Assembly: GCA_028876695.1 (NCBI GenBank)
Contig: JAGWRH010000416.1
Span: 1 to 17,751 of the forward strand
DNA length: 17,751 nucleotides
Source of the DNA: Acidobacteriota bacterium
GTDB lineage: Bacteria; Acidobacteriota; Terriglobia; Acidiferrales; UBA7541
Reading direction: 5' to 3'
The position numbers and the translations under genes were made by a program. Below the pieces are notes generated by a model. That model did no database searches and was not told the origin of the DNA. It was given only the letters and a program-made list of their open reading frames with translations. Shown piece after piece: positions 7,384 to 15,075 of the stretch. Numbering within the stretch: position 1 is the first letter of the stretch; each line of letters begins with the position of its first letter.

Positions 7384-8811
7384 CTACCCGGCGCCGCTGC
7401 GCGCGGCGGTCGCTGGCTTCTTGCTGCCCCGTTTGAGAAAGCGATAAAGGCTGGTCCGGCCAATGCCCAGCATCTGCGAAGCGCGCACTCGATTGCCCTC
7501 GCACATTTCCAGCACCCGTTGGATGTGAATGCGGCGGACTTCGTCGAGCGGCAGCGGCCGCCACGCCCCGCCGTTGTACGAGATGGCGCGGCGGCCGGAG
7601 CGCTGCAGGCTTTCGGGCAAATCGCAAACGTCGATGAAATCTGTGTTCGCGGTGATCGCGGCGCTGGAGATCACGTTGGCCAATTCACGAACGTTGCCGG
7701 GCCAATCGTGCTGCAACAGGGCAATCTGCGCGCGTCGCGTGAGTCCCTGAAAGGGCTTGCCGTAGGCCTCGTTGTATTTTTTCAGGAAGTGCTGCACGAG
7801 CAGGGGAATGTCGTCGCGGCGCTCGGCCAGCCCCGGTACGCGGATTTCGATGCTGCTCAGCCGGTAAAATAGGTCCTCGCGGAACCGGCCCGCGAGCACT
7901 TCCGCGCGCAGGTCGCGATTGGTGGCGGCGATCAGGCGCACGTTGACGCTGCGAACCTCCGGCGATCCAACGCGCTGGATTTCGCGATTTTCAATCACCC
8001 GAAGCAGCTTGGCCTGCATCCCCGGCGAGGTCTCGCCGATTTCGTCCAGGAAGACCGCGCCTCCATTCGCAAACTCGAAAATTCCCGGGCGCGTATCGGT
8101 GGCGCCGGTGAACGAGCCGCGCATATGGCCGAACAATTGGCTTTCGAGCAGCGTATCCACCAGCGCCGAACAGTTGCAGACGGCGAAGCGTTCCTTGGCC
8201 ACGGGAGTGAGCTGATGCAGCGCGCGAGCGACCAGCTCTTTGCCGCAGCCCGTTGGTCCGGTGATCAGCACGTTGGAATAGTGCCGTGAAACTTTTTTCA
8301 CCAGATCCAGCATGTCGAGCATGGCGGGACTTTTGCCGACGATCCCCTGGAACTGATGGTTTTCGAATAGCTTGTGTTCCAGCTCGCGGATTTCCGAGCG
8401 GCGCGAGGCGAGGTCCGCTATATCGTCGAGCGTTCTTTCCAGGCGGCGGAAATCGATGGGCTTGCTGAGATAATCGTGAGCGCCGTGCTTGATGGCCTCG
8501 ATTGCTGAATCGACCTCATAAAAGCCTGTCACCAAAATCACGTAGACGCCGGGGTCGTGCTGCAGGGCTTTTTCCAGGAATTCGAGCCCGCCTTCTCCAG
8601 GAATTTTCAGATCGACAACCACCACCCGGCACGAGCCGAAGCGTACGTTTTGTAGGGCTTCGTCGGGGCTGGTTGTCCCGATCGCTGGGAAGCCGGCACG
8701 CTCCAGGCGCGCGGTGATCAGTTCCACCTGACTGGCGTCGTCGTCCAATACGCAAACTGCTAAATTCTTGCGCGCCGCTTGCAGGGCGGGGTGTTCCACA
8801 AGGGTTGCCAT
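7384..8811 (-). CDS. sigma-54-dependent two-component response regulator, NtrC family
   Basis: A 475-residue enhancer-binding protein. Receiver domain at about 17-130: acidic pocket D23-D24-D25, phosphoacceptor D67 in VVVVDLKIPGEGG, T95 in LVTG and K117 in SKP. The AAA+ domain spans about 155-385: Walker A GPTGCGKE at 185-192, sigma-54 contact loop GSFTGA at 232-237 (usually GAFTGA), Walker B GAVFLDEIGE at 251-260, and RFREDLFYRL at 309-318 for the arginine-finger region. A Fis-type helix-turn-helix closes it (VLEMCEGNRVRASQMLGIGRT, about 433-453 in two parts). So it should be phosphorylated by a sensor kinase, bind upstream sites and drive RpoN promoters. No kinase gene is in this window. 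The ATG at 8811 is used because the receiver domain starts directly after it; the open frame to 9054 is low-complexity. No clear Shine-Dalgarno is seen. Confidence 0.95.
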   Translation of the reverse strand: MATLVEHPALQAARKNLAVCVLDDDASQVELITARLERAGFPAIGTTSPDEALQNVRFGSCRVVVVDLKIPGEGGLEFLEKALQHDPGVYVILVTGFYEVDSAIEAIKHGAHDYLSKPIDFRRLERTLDDIADLASRRSEIRELEHKLFENHQFQGIVGKSPAMLDMLDLVKKVSRHYSNVLITGPTGCGKELVARALHQLTPVAKERFAVCNCSALVDTLLESQLFGHMRGSFTGATDTRPGIFEFANGGAVFLDEIGETSPGMQAKLLRVIENREIQRVGSPEVRSVNVRLIAATNRDLRAEVLAGRFREDLFYRLSSIEIRVPGLAERRDDIPLLVQHFLKKYNEAYGKPFQGLTRRAQIALLQHDWPGNVRELANVISSAAITANTDFIDVCDLPESLQRSGRRAISYNGGAWRPLPLDEVRRIHIQRVLEMCEGNRVRASQMLGIGRTSLYRFLKRGSKKPATAARSGAG

Positions 8812-8823
8812 GCACCGCCCAAA

Positions 8824-8839
8824 GGCACGACGCGTGCCA
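8824..8839 (-). promoter_or_regulatory. candidate sigma-54 promoter or operator of the regulator gene
   Basis: The minus strand reads TGGCACG-CGTC-GTGCC: a perfect -24 half and GG-N10-GC spacing. The -12 half is less good. The same bases form a perfect dyad, GGCACG-ACG-CGTGCC, so an operator is an equal possibility. Its predicted start falls almost on the ATG at 8811, which would make the message leaderless; this weakens the promoter reading. Confidence 0.4.
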
Positions 8840-9095
8840 CAACCGGACGGCGTTGCGCACACGCGCGAAACCACGAATGCACGCCCAGGCGCGTGCCACC
8901 TGTGCAGTAACGCCACCAGATCATGAGAGTTACCGCCCGGGAACGTCGATCTGCAATTCGCATCGGGCTTATTGCGATTGCTCCGGCGGCGTTCGATCCG
9001 GCGCGGGCGCGTCCCGAAGCGGGACGCCAGCACCGAATCGAAACTGCGGGGCAATCAGGTGTGAGAACCTGCCGGATCTTTGCGGTGCATCGCGA

Positions 9096-9434
9096 TTACG
9101 CTACGCGGATCGAAGGAAACTTCAGTTCGCGCAGCGCACGCCGAATCAATGCACGCGGACGCGACTGGGTGAGCTGAATTATGGCGCCATCACGCGCTGC
9201 CTCCTTGGTAACCTTCACGGCTTCGCAAGCGATCGGGTAGTTCTCGTTCTGCGTGGCGGGCTGCATCAGGCGAACGAACAGCATGCTGCCCTCTCGGACC
9301 GGGCGCTGTAGGCGGATTTCCTTGATGCCCTCGGCGGACCAGGTCAGCTCCGTCCGCTCGACGAAAAAGCCTTCGGCCACGTCCCAGCCGGATACCTCCA
9401 CGACATAGCAATTTTGGTCGTCGTGCAAATCCAT
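9096..9434 (-). CDS. degenerate PilZ-like paralogue, c-di-GMP motifs lost
   Basis: A 112-residue protein whose ATG at 9434 has GGAGG seven bases upstream, rejecting a longer frame to 9617. It aligns with the PilZ protein at 6815-7252: EVSGWD at 13-18 against EVSGFD, FFVERT at 23-28 against FFTERT, and a following strand with VRLM against VRVV. The RxxxR motif is missing because the protein begins too late. The D/NxSxxG turn has become T31-W-S-A-E-G36, keeping Ser and Gly but losing the acidic residue. It therefore probably does not bind c-di-GMP in the usual way and may act as a partner or dimerising module. The C-terminus is arginine-rich (RPRALIRRALREL). It sits upstream of the sigma-54 regulator on the same strand, 284 bp away. 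Confidence 0.65.
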   Translation of the reverse strand: MDLHDDQNCYVVEVSGWDVAEGFFVERTELTWSAEGIKEIRLQRPVREGSMLFVRLMQPATQNENYPIACEAVKVTKEAARDGAIIQLTQSRPRALIRRALRELKFPSIRVA

Positions 9435-9441
9435 GCTCTGA

Positions 9442-9446
9442 CCTCC
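9442..9446 (-). promoter_or_regulatory. Shine-Dalgarno site of the degenerate PilZ gene
   Basis: GGAGG on the minus strand with a seven-base spacer to the ATG at 9434. It decides the start. Confidence 0.75.
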
Positions 9447-9495
9447 GCGGACGTACCACCCAAACACGCAAGCGTGCCGGGCGCGCCGGGGAAAG

Positions 9496-9511
9496 TGCAC
9501 ATCCGATGCCA
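9496..9511 (-). promoter_or_regulatory. candidate sigma-54 (-24/-12) promoter of the second PilZ-like gene
   Basis: Minus strand TGGCATC-N4-GTGCA, with GG-N10-GC spacing and five of five bases of TGGCA. It is followed by CTTTCCCCGGCG, almost the same as after the first PilZ promoter. The predicted start near 9485 gives a leader of about 50 bases carrying the GGAGG site. Confidence 0.62.
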
Positions 9512-9661
9512 CAGACGGGCCGCCAAAGTGCTGAATTCTCAACGCTTGGGATTCAGTGCGCATTCTGCCGGGCCGGACGCGTGTTCCTTTCGCGCGGCGA
9601 GTGCGCGTTTGAAACACTTCAACGTGGATTCGACGTCAGGCGTTTGCAAACCGGCCTGCCG

Positions 9662-10378
9662 CTAATACGCGCCGGGATAGAGCAGGGACAAGCTGAAGCG
9701 GAAGATGTAATCGAAGACGCGGTCGTAAAGAACCCAGGCAAGGAGCAATCCCGCAAATCCGAGGCCTTGGCTGCGACTCCAATTGAGGAATCGGCGCGCG
9801 GTATCTTCGCTCATCAACGCGGTGACACCGGCATGGCCGTCGAGCGGCGGGACGGGAAGAAGATTGAATGTGCCGAGCAGAATGTTCAGAACGAACAGGA
9901 TGCTCAGGAACGTTGCGGCGAATTCCGGCGTGCCGCGCATCGCCGCGGCGGTCACATGCGTGAAGCTCGCTTCCACCGGCACGCGGAAATAGCCGAGACC
10001 GATTCCGAGGCGAATGCTCAGCGCGGCGAGGCCCGCGAGCGCGAAATTGGCCGCAGGCCCGGCGAGCGCCATCCATGCGGCTCGATGCGGATGCCGCTCG
10101 GCCCACCCGGGATCGTAGGGAGCGCTGGCCCAGCCGAGCATCCAGTGCGGCGGCAAAAAGTACGTGATCCAAGGGACGATCACCGTGCCGAACGGCTCGC
10201 GCTGGATGTGGGGCACGGGATTCAGGCTCACCTGTCCACCGTGGAAAGCCGTCGAATCGCCGCCGAGATGCGCGACCAGCGCGTGTGCGCCTTCATGGCA
10301 CACCGTCGAAAGCAAGAACACGATGTACCAGATCATTCCGACGGCGAGGAATTGAGAACTGAACAGTTGAGAATTCAT
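9662..10378 (-). CDS. site-2-protease-like (M50 family) integral membrane metalloprotease
   Basis: A 238-residue membrane protein. HEGAH at 28-32 lies in the first membrane segment (MIWYIVFLLSTVCHEGAH) and is the zinc HExxH of M50 proteases. GPAANF at 107-112 and FNLLPVPPLDGH at 171-182 match the second conserved helix with the third zinc ligand, D180. At least four hydrophobic segments are seen. It belongs to the short M50 proteases without a PDZ domain that cleave substrates within the membrane; no substrate can be named. The ATG at 10378 is used; a TTG start at 10435 would add 19 residues but has no ribosome-binding site. It lies on the same strand as the PilZ/sigma-54 block and is divergent from the selenoprotein gene. 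Confidence 0.85.
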   Translation of the reverse strand: MNSQLFSSQFLAVGMIWYIVFLLSTVCHEGAHALVAHLGGDSTAFHGGQVSLNPVPHIQREPFGTVIVPWITYFLPPHWMLGWASAPYDPGWAERHPHRAAWMALAGPAANFALAGLAALSIRLGIGLGYFRVPVEASFTHVTAAAMRGTPEFAATFLSILFVLNILLGTFNLLPVPPLDGHAGVTALMSEDTARRFLNWSRSQGLGFAGLLLAWVLYDRVFDYIFRFSLSLLYPGAY

Positions 10379-10472
10379 GCGCGCCGACAGAGTAAGATGC
10401 GCGTACAGGTTGCGCAAGTGCGCCGCAAATCGCAAGCGGCTGCGCTCCGTGAGGCGAAGTCGAAATATTTTC

Positions 10473-10500
10473 TTGACAAGATCGGCGTGCCTTGGAAAAT
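10473..10500 (+). promoter_or_regulatory. candidate sigma-70-type promoter of the selenoprotein gene
   Basis: A perfect -35 TTGACA at 10473-10478, then 16 bp, then GAAAAT at 10495-10500 (four of six bases of TATAAT, including A2 and T6). It would start transcription near 10507, about 70 bases before the ATG. Confidence 0.5.
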
Positions 10501-10578
10501 TCCGGTCGCAGTGAAGGCAGCCGGAGTAGCGGACAACTAGTTTCCCGAGCCAATCGGACCACAGGAGGCCGGCTATTC

Positions 10579-12354
10579 ATGAAAATTAATCGCAGAAGGC
10601 TCTTATCGTTGCTGGGCACATCGCCGATGCTGGTGGCGGGCTCGAATGTGGCAGCGGAAACCAGGAAGAAGGGTGCGCGCGGCGAGCGCGGCAGCGCGGA
10701 GAAGTTCACGGCCGTGAATCCGAAGGGAACACCTCCGCCCGTGCATCGTTTCGCCATGGCGCCTCGCCTCGACACGCTGAACGGGAAGACGATCTATCTG
10801 GTGGACACCGGGTTCTTTGGCGGCGGCTTGTTGCTGCATCAAATGCAGGATTGGTTCCAGGAGAATATGCCCGGTGTGAAGACTGTCTTCCGCAAGAAAG
10901 CCGGGGGCTGGGCCGCCGACGATCCGCCGCTCTGGGCCGAAATCAAGGCCAGAGGTAACGCGGTGATCATGGCGATCGGCCATTGAGGGGGCTGCGCGCC
11001 AGCGACCGTCGGTCACTGTATAACGATGGAAAAGATGGGCGTTCCCTCGGTTCCCATGTGTACCGAGGCTTTCGAACAATTGTCGAAAAATACCGCGGCA
11101 AAGCGCGGCATGCCGCTCGAGCGAATCGTCTTTACTCCTCATCCGGTCTGGGGCAAGACGCCTCCCGAACTGGCGGCGATGGTCCGAGGTTCCGATCCGA
11201 TCACGCGAATTTCGATCATGAAAGAAATCATGGAGGACCTCACCACTCCGCTCTCCGATGAAGAGAAGAAAGGCGGAATCGAGATTATTTCCGCGGGGCC
11301 GGCCGTGTACACAGATACGCTCGACAATCTGCAAAAGATCTTCCTGAACAACGGCATGACGGATTACCTGCCGGTCATCATTCCCACCGAGGAGAAAGTC
11401 GACGCCATGCTGAAGGGCAACAGCCACAGCCCGGATGAGGAGCTTCGGAAACCGATTCAGGGCGTCGGGTACGAATCCGCGCAGTGGGGTTTCACGGTGC
11501 GGCAAGTCGCCGTGAACGCCGTGATGGCGGGATGCGAGCCGGAATATTTTCCGGTAGTGCTGGCGATGGCCTCGGCGGGGCAGTTGGGATTCTTCGGCTC
11601 GACTACGTCGGGCAGCAGCTCCATCGTGATCAACGGTCCCATTCGCGACAAGCTCGGCATGAATTACGGTATCGGCGCCATGGGCCCGTTCGCACAAGCC
11701 AATGCCACCATCGGGCGGTCGTGGACCCTGATGGGCAAAAATCTTACGCCGGGCGGCATCCCCGGCGACACCTACCAAGGGTCGCAGGGCAATCAACTGG
11801 ACTACAACAGTTGCTTCATTGCCGAGGACGAGAAGAACAGCCCGTGGACTCCGTTCCACGTGCAGCAAGGATTCAAGCGCGAGGAAAACGTGGTGAGTCT
11901 GTTCCTTGGATGGGATATCCGCCAGGGCCATGGCGCCAAGGGCGCGGGAGCCATCGAGAGCCCCATGTTCGACGAGCAGATCGGCAGCATGTTCCACACC
12001 ATGGCGGGCACCTTCGGCGCGCTGGTGGTTTGCGATCCGCTCGTGGCGAAACGCCTGGTCGAACAGGGATACGACACCAAGGAAAAGCTCTCCGAATGGT
12101 TGTGGAAGAACACCATGCGCACCGCGAAGGATTACCGCGAATCTTCACTATCCTACGTGTACACCTATCCGCTCGCACTGCAGGGAAGAGAGCCCTACGC
12201 CACGTGGTGGAACTGCGCCGAGGACACCATGATCCCGTGGTTCCCCAGCGCCAAGAGCATCAACTTCGTGGTTGCCGGCGGACAAACCAACGCGTTCTTC
12301 CAGATCGGCAACATGAGCCACGTCAGGAGCGCGTCGATCGATAAGTGGATGTAA
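10579..12354 (+). CDS. UGSC-family selenoprotein with in-frame UGA (Sec136), Tat-like signal
   Basis: One 591-residue protein is encoded if TGA at 10984-10986 is read as selenocysteine. The frames on both sides are the same, and the 14 codons between the TGA and the next ATG at 11026 contain no stop. Read through, they give U-G-G-C-A-P followed by a helix and MEKMGVPSVPMCTEAF, GMPLERIVFTPHP, the pattern I recall for the UGSC (seleno)protein family, here with Gly for Ser. U136 and C139 make a UxxC redox pair; the reaction is unknown. The N-terminus NRRRLLSLLG is Tat-like, with possible cleavage near residue 26, so it may be exported folded. The second half (about 290-591) has NAVMAGC (C319), NGPIR and QANATIGR and appears to be a conserved companion domain. 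AGGAGG at 10563-10568 precedes the ATG by ten bases. The alternative is a nonsense mutation. Confidence 0.82.
10984..11018 (+). promoter_or_regulatory. candidate bacterial SECIS element with recoded UGA
   Basis: UGA at 10984-10986. Downstream, CAGCGACC at 11000-11007 pairs with GGUCACUG at 11011-11018 with one C-A mismatch, closing a three-base GUC loop at 11008-11010. The loop starts 21 bases after the UGA and opens with G, within the window and loop rule known for bacterial SECIS elements. A competing GCUG/CAGC stem at 10991-11003 exists. Confidence 0.6.
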
Positions 12355-12413
12355 TCGCGGACTGAGAGCAGGTCCTCGCTTGCAGCTACCGGAATACGAA
12401 CGCGCCCGCGAGG

Positions 12414-12435
12414 AGTGACTGGTTTACCCGTCACT
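12414..12435. terminator. hairpin between convergent genes
   Basis: AGTGAC at 12414-12419 pairs with GTCACT at 12430-12435, with a short inner GG/CC. It overlaps the stop codon of the minus-strand gene and follows the selenoprotein gene. There is no T-tract, so the termination call is tentative. Confidence 0.35.
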
Positions 12436-13492
12436 TCCCGATCGGGCGCGATTCGGCTTTCGTGCCGCCCGGCCAGCCTGTGCCGCGCTTGTACGCCTGC
12501 GGGCCTTCGAATACGGCCTCCACGCGCGAGATCTTGCCGCCCACAAATTTGAAAATTTCCGTGTTCAGAATTTCGTTGGGCTCGCGCATCCCTTCCGGCA
12601 TCTCAAACCGGTGGCCTTGGTACGTCCAGCTCTCGATGTCTCCGCGGCGCATAAAATCGAACGTGGCAAAAACCAGCTGGCGCTTCACGTCGACGATCGG
12701 AAAGTGCGCGTCTTCGTAACCTGTGATGAACGAATACTCGCCGTAATCGAGCTGCTTCCCGCAGCCGATGCCCAGCATGTTCGGACGCGGCGCTTCGCCG
12801 GCGACTTCGGTCGGCTGGCGTCCGATCGGCACCGGAGGCGTATCGTTGGGACCGATCGCCGTCACATTCCCGTTCTCCAGCCGGATGCACGATTCCGCGT
12901 ACGGCGCCAGATGGCTGTCGCGAAACGCCACCGACCGTAAATATCCCAGAGCGCCCTTGCGCAACTCTTCGCGACTCAGCCGCGTGGCGGCAGGCTCCTC
13001 GCGGTTCATGATCTGCATCCAGCTTGGATCTTTCGGCGGCAAATTTTTTGCGGATGCCGCATGCCGCTCGACCACCGTTTCAATTTCGGTGATTTTGCGG
13101 TTCACGATCTTCAGGCGAACCATCAGCAAGTCCGGAAACGGATTTTCATGATTCTCCAGCAGGCTCACATACGTTGCCACGCCGCCCGCGGAAGCGTCGA
13201 ACACGTCATGCCGGTAGGGGCCATAGGAGTTGAACGTCACCCACAGCCCTTCCTTGCCTAGCTCGAGTTCGGCGCCGTTCTCGGTGTAGCGATAGCGTGC
13301 GGCGAGCGGCAGTTCGGAATCATCTTGCGCGGCGAGGGCGTGCAGATATCCGTCCATGAAGCCCTTCAGGCATGTTTCGTCGCAGCTCGACGTTTGACCG
13401 CTCGCGGAAGCGCAAAACGGCAACGCGATGATCACCGCGAACAACCACGCCGTCCTGGTGAGAACCGTCGTATAAAATTTCAATAATTTCAC
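12431..13492 (-). CDS. exported protein with NTF2/SnoaL-like character, function unknown
   Basis: A 353-residue protein. I use the GTG at 13492, with GAGG five bases upstream, instead of the ATG at 13519, which has no ribosome-binding site; the signal peptide (KLLKFYTTVLTRTAWLFAV, then IIALPFCASASG) then begins properly. After two cysteines (CDETC) the segment LKGFMDGYLHALAAQDD, ARYRYTENG and GLWVTFNSYG has the layout of NTF2/SnoaL-like domains, where a helix pair precedes a curved sheet. A second half (about 215-340) repeats the flavour with HFPIVDVKRQLVFATFDF and EIFKFVGGKISRVEAVF, typical of the last strands of such folds. No catalytic residues can be named. Its 3' end faces the selenoprotein gene; a functional link is not implied. 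Confidence 0.78.
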   Translation of the reverse strand: MKLLKFYTTVLTRTAWLFAVIIALPFCASASGQTSSCDETCLKGFMDGYLHALAAQDDSELPLAARYRYTENGAELELGKEGLWVTFNSYGPYRHDVFDASAGGVATYVSLLENHENPFPDLLMVRLKIVNRKITEIETVVERHAASAKNLPPKDPSWMQIMNREEPAATRLSREELRKGALGYLRSVAFRDSHLAPYAESCIRLENGNVTAIGPNDTPPVPIGRQPTEVAGEAPRPNMLGIGCGKQLDYGEYSFITGYEDAHFPIVDVKRQLVFATFDFMRRGDIESWTYQGHRFEMPEGMREPNEILNTEIFKFVGGKISRVEAVFEGPQAYKRGTGWPGGTKAESRPIGK

Positions 13493-13497
13493 GTTAG

Positions 13498-13501
13498 CCT
13501 C
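13498..13501 (-). promoter_or_regulatory. Shine-Dalgarno site supporting a GTG start
   Basis: GAGG on the minus strand, five bases before GTG at 13492. It decides between the GTG and the ATG nine codons upstream. Confidence 0.6.
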
Positions 13502-13651
13502 GCTTGCGAAGCTCTCCATATCGCGCCGAATCTGGAATTCGGTTGCCGATAATACCGGGATTGCCGCTCAAGCCAAAGCTCCGGCTGGGAACATTTGCGT
13601 TTTCGATCGGAACGAGCCCGTAGCCGAAATCGGGTTGAGGAGGGAACTCCG

Positions 13652-14542
13652 CTATCTGCGAGTCCCGGCGGGCATGTTCTTCACCAGCCAGCCGGTCGTC
13701 AGCCGGGCGTAGGATTCCGCGAGCGGGCCGGGCGACAAGTAATGGCTCGCACCCTTCACCCAGATCAGATCGCGCTGCGGCGACGCCGTGAGGCTTTCAT
13801 AAATCTTGTGCGCGTTCGGCGGCAGCGCCAGCTCGTCTTTTTCGCCGTGAATCACCAGCGCGGGGACGGTGATGTTCGGGCCGTATTTGACCGAACTCGG
13901 CGCGCTCGGATCGCTCGGCGCTCCGAAGAAACTGATCAGAGTCTTCGCCGTCCCCATCACGGATACGCCCCCGGGAAACCAGTCGTCGAACGCGATCGGT
14001 TGCTGTCCTTTGCCTTGCGCCACCAGGTCGCGCGCGTGCCGCAGCGTTTCTTCCAGGCGGCGCTTGTCCGCTTCGCTCGATCGGATTTGAAACTCCAGAT
14101 ACGGCGACGGGATCGAAGCCATGAACACGACCGCCTTCACCGCGGCGTCGCCTCGCTCGGCCATGTACTGCGCCATGCGAGGACCGCCCAGGCTGATGCC
14201 GATCACCGCGATGCGAGCGTAGCCCTTGGATTTCGCGTACGCCACGAACGCGGCGATGTCTTTCACGGCGTCGCTGTATTCCGAGTAGCCGTTGTTGTAC
14301 GAAGCGCGCATATTGGAAAGCAGAAACGCGTAGCCGTTGTCGATCAGATCGGCGGCGAGCGGCGAATAATCGTGCGCCGGATACAACGCTGCGCCGGTGG
14401 TGCCGCCGGGCACCATCACCACCAGCGAATCGCTGGCGCGATGCGGCTCCCAAAACAGGCCGTTCAGCGGAGTTTGGTCTTCCGCCTCAATGCGAATCAG
14501 GTCCGGACGGCTTTGCGGGCCAGCAATAGGAGTGGCTGCCAT
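13652..14542 (-). CDS. alpha/beta hydrolase (serine hydrolase fold)
   Basis: A 296-residue protein with the full alpha/beta-hydrolase outline. The nucleophile elbow is G115-I-S117-L-G, the likely acid is D236 in IHGEKDEL, and the likely base is H267 in KGASHYLSP. VVMVPGGTTGAA at 41-52 provides the oxyanion-hole strand-loop. The order and spacing fit dienelactone-hydrolase-like or serine aminopeptidase-like members (VPALVIHGEKD). No signal peptide is visible, so it is cytoplasmic; the substrate cannot be told. The ATG at 14542 is the only reasonable start and has a poor ribosome-binding site. The 159 bp to the next minus-strand gene downstream (13493-13651) shows no gene and no clear promoter. 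Confidence 0.88.
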   Translation of the reverse strand: MAATPIAGPQSRPDLIRIEAEDQTPLNGLFWEPHRASDSLVVMVPGGTTGAALYPAHDYSPLAADLIDNGYAFLLSNMRASYNNGYSEYSDAVKDIAAFVAYAKSKGYARIAVIGISLGGPRMAQYMAERGDAAVKAVVFMASIPSPYLEFQIRSSEADKRRLEETLRHARDLVAQGKGQQPIAFDDWFPGGVSVMGTAKTLISFFGAPSDPSAPSSVKYGPNITVPALVIHGEKDELALPPNAHKIYESLTASPQRDLIWVKGASHYLSPGPLAESYARLTTGWLVKNMPAGTRR

Positions 14543-14903
14543 GCGGCAGACTATAGTCCATCCGGAGGCGGCGAATCAAGGATGGACGGAAGATGGGCGG
14601 AGGAGGCGCAGCGAGTCGTGCAGCTTTGCTGCCCATCTTTTCCGCGGAATTTCAACGCGCGAAGACGCTCTCGCGGCGGATCGTGCAGCCTCCGATGCAA
14701 AATTACTGGCGGGCGGGTTCTTTGCGCAGGCTGCGCGCACCAGCGCGGCTCTTTTCTCAAGCGCGTTTTGTATCGATGTTTTCCTGGGTGGGGCTTTTCG
14801 TCTGGGATTCGATCTCGCGGACGTTTCGTGGCCCTGCGCGCTGTGCTAGACTCCGCGTAGCGGTCGTGCTGCAAAAAACTTTCGGCATGAACTGCCGATC
14901 GGT
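14543..14903. other. intergenic region upstream of the SRP RNA
   Basis: Open frames here run into the SRP RNA or lack ribosome-binding sites, so I see no gene. A possible extended -10 (TGCTAGACT, 14844-14852) lies about 50 bp before the RNA, but no good -35 goes with it. Confidence 0.5.
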
Positions 14904-15007
<104 letters not shown>

Positions 15008-15075
15008 TCTCATCGCGGCGCATCCGAAGCGCGCCCGGCGCGCGGCAGCGTGACCATCCCATCCGATGAGCCATC

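Noticed and set aside
8895..8915. A further GG-N10-GC match upstream of the regulator
   Set aside because: The -24 half agrees only at TGG, and GG-N10-GC is frequent by chance in GC-rich DNA.
10433..10435. TTG start for the M50 protease
   Set aside because: No ribosome-binding site; the added 19 residues show no family similarity.
9506..10540. 344-codon plus-strand open frame
   Set aside because: Antisense to the M50 protease, which has HEGAH and LDG motifs. Shadow.
11026..12354. Separate 442-residue protein starting at ATG 11026
   Set aside because: No ribosome-binding site, and the sequence before it continues in frame through UGA into a conserved-looking redox motif. It is better read as the C-terminal part of the selenoprotein.
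13595..14860. 421-codon plus-strand open frame
   Set aside because: Opposite strand of the alpha/beta hydrolase, which has a complete catalytic triad. The plus-strand product is low-complexity.
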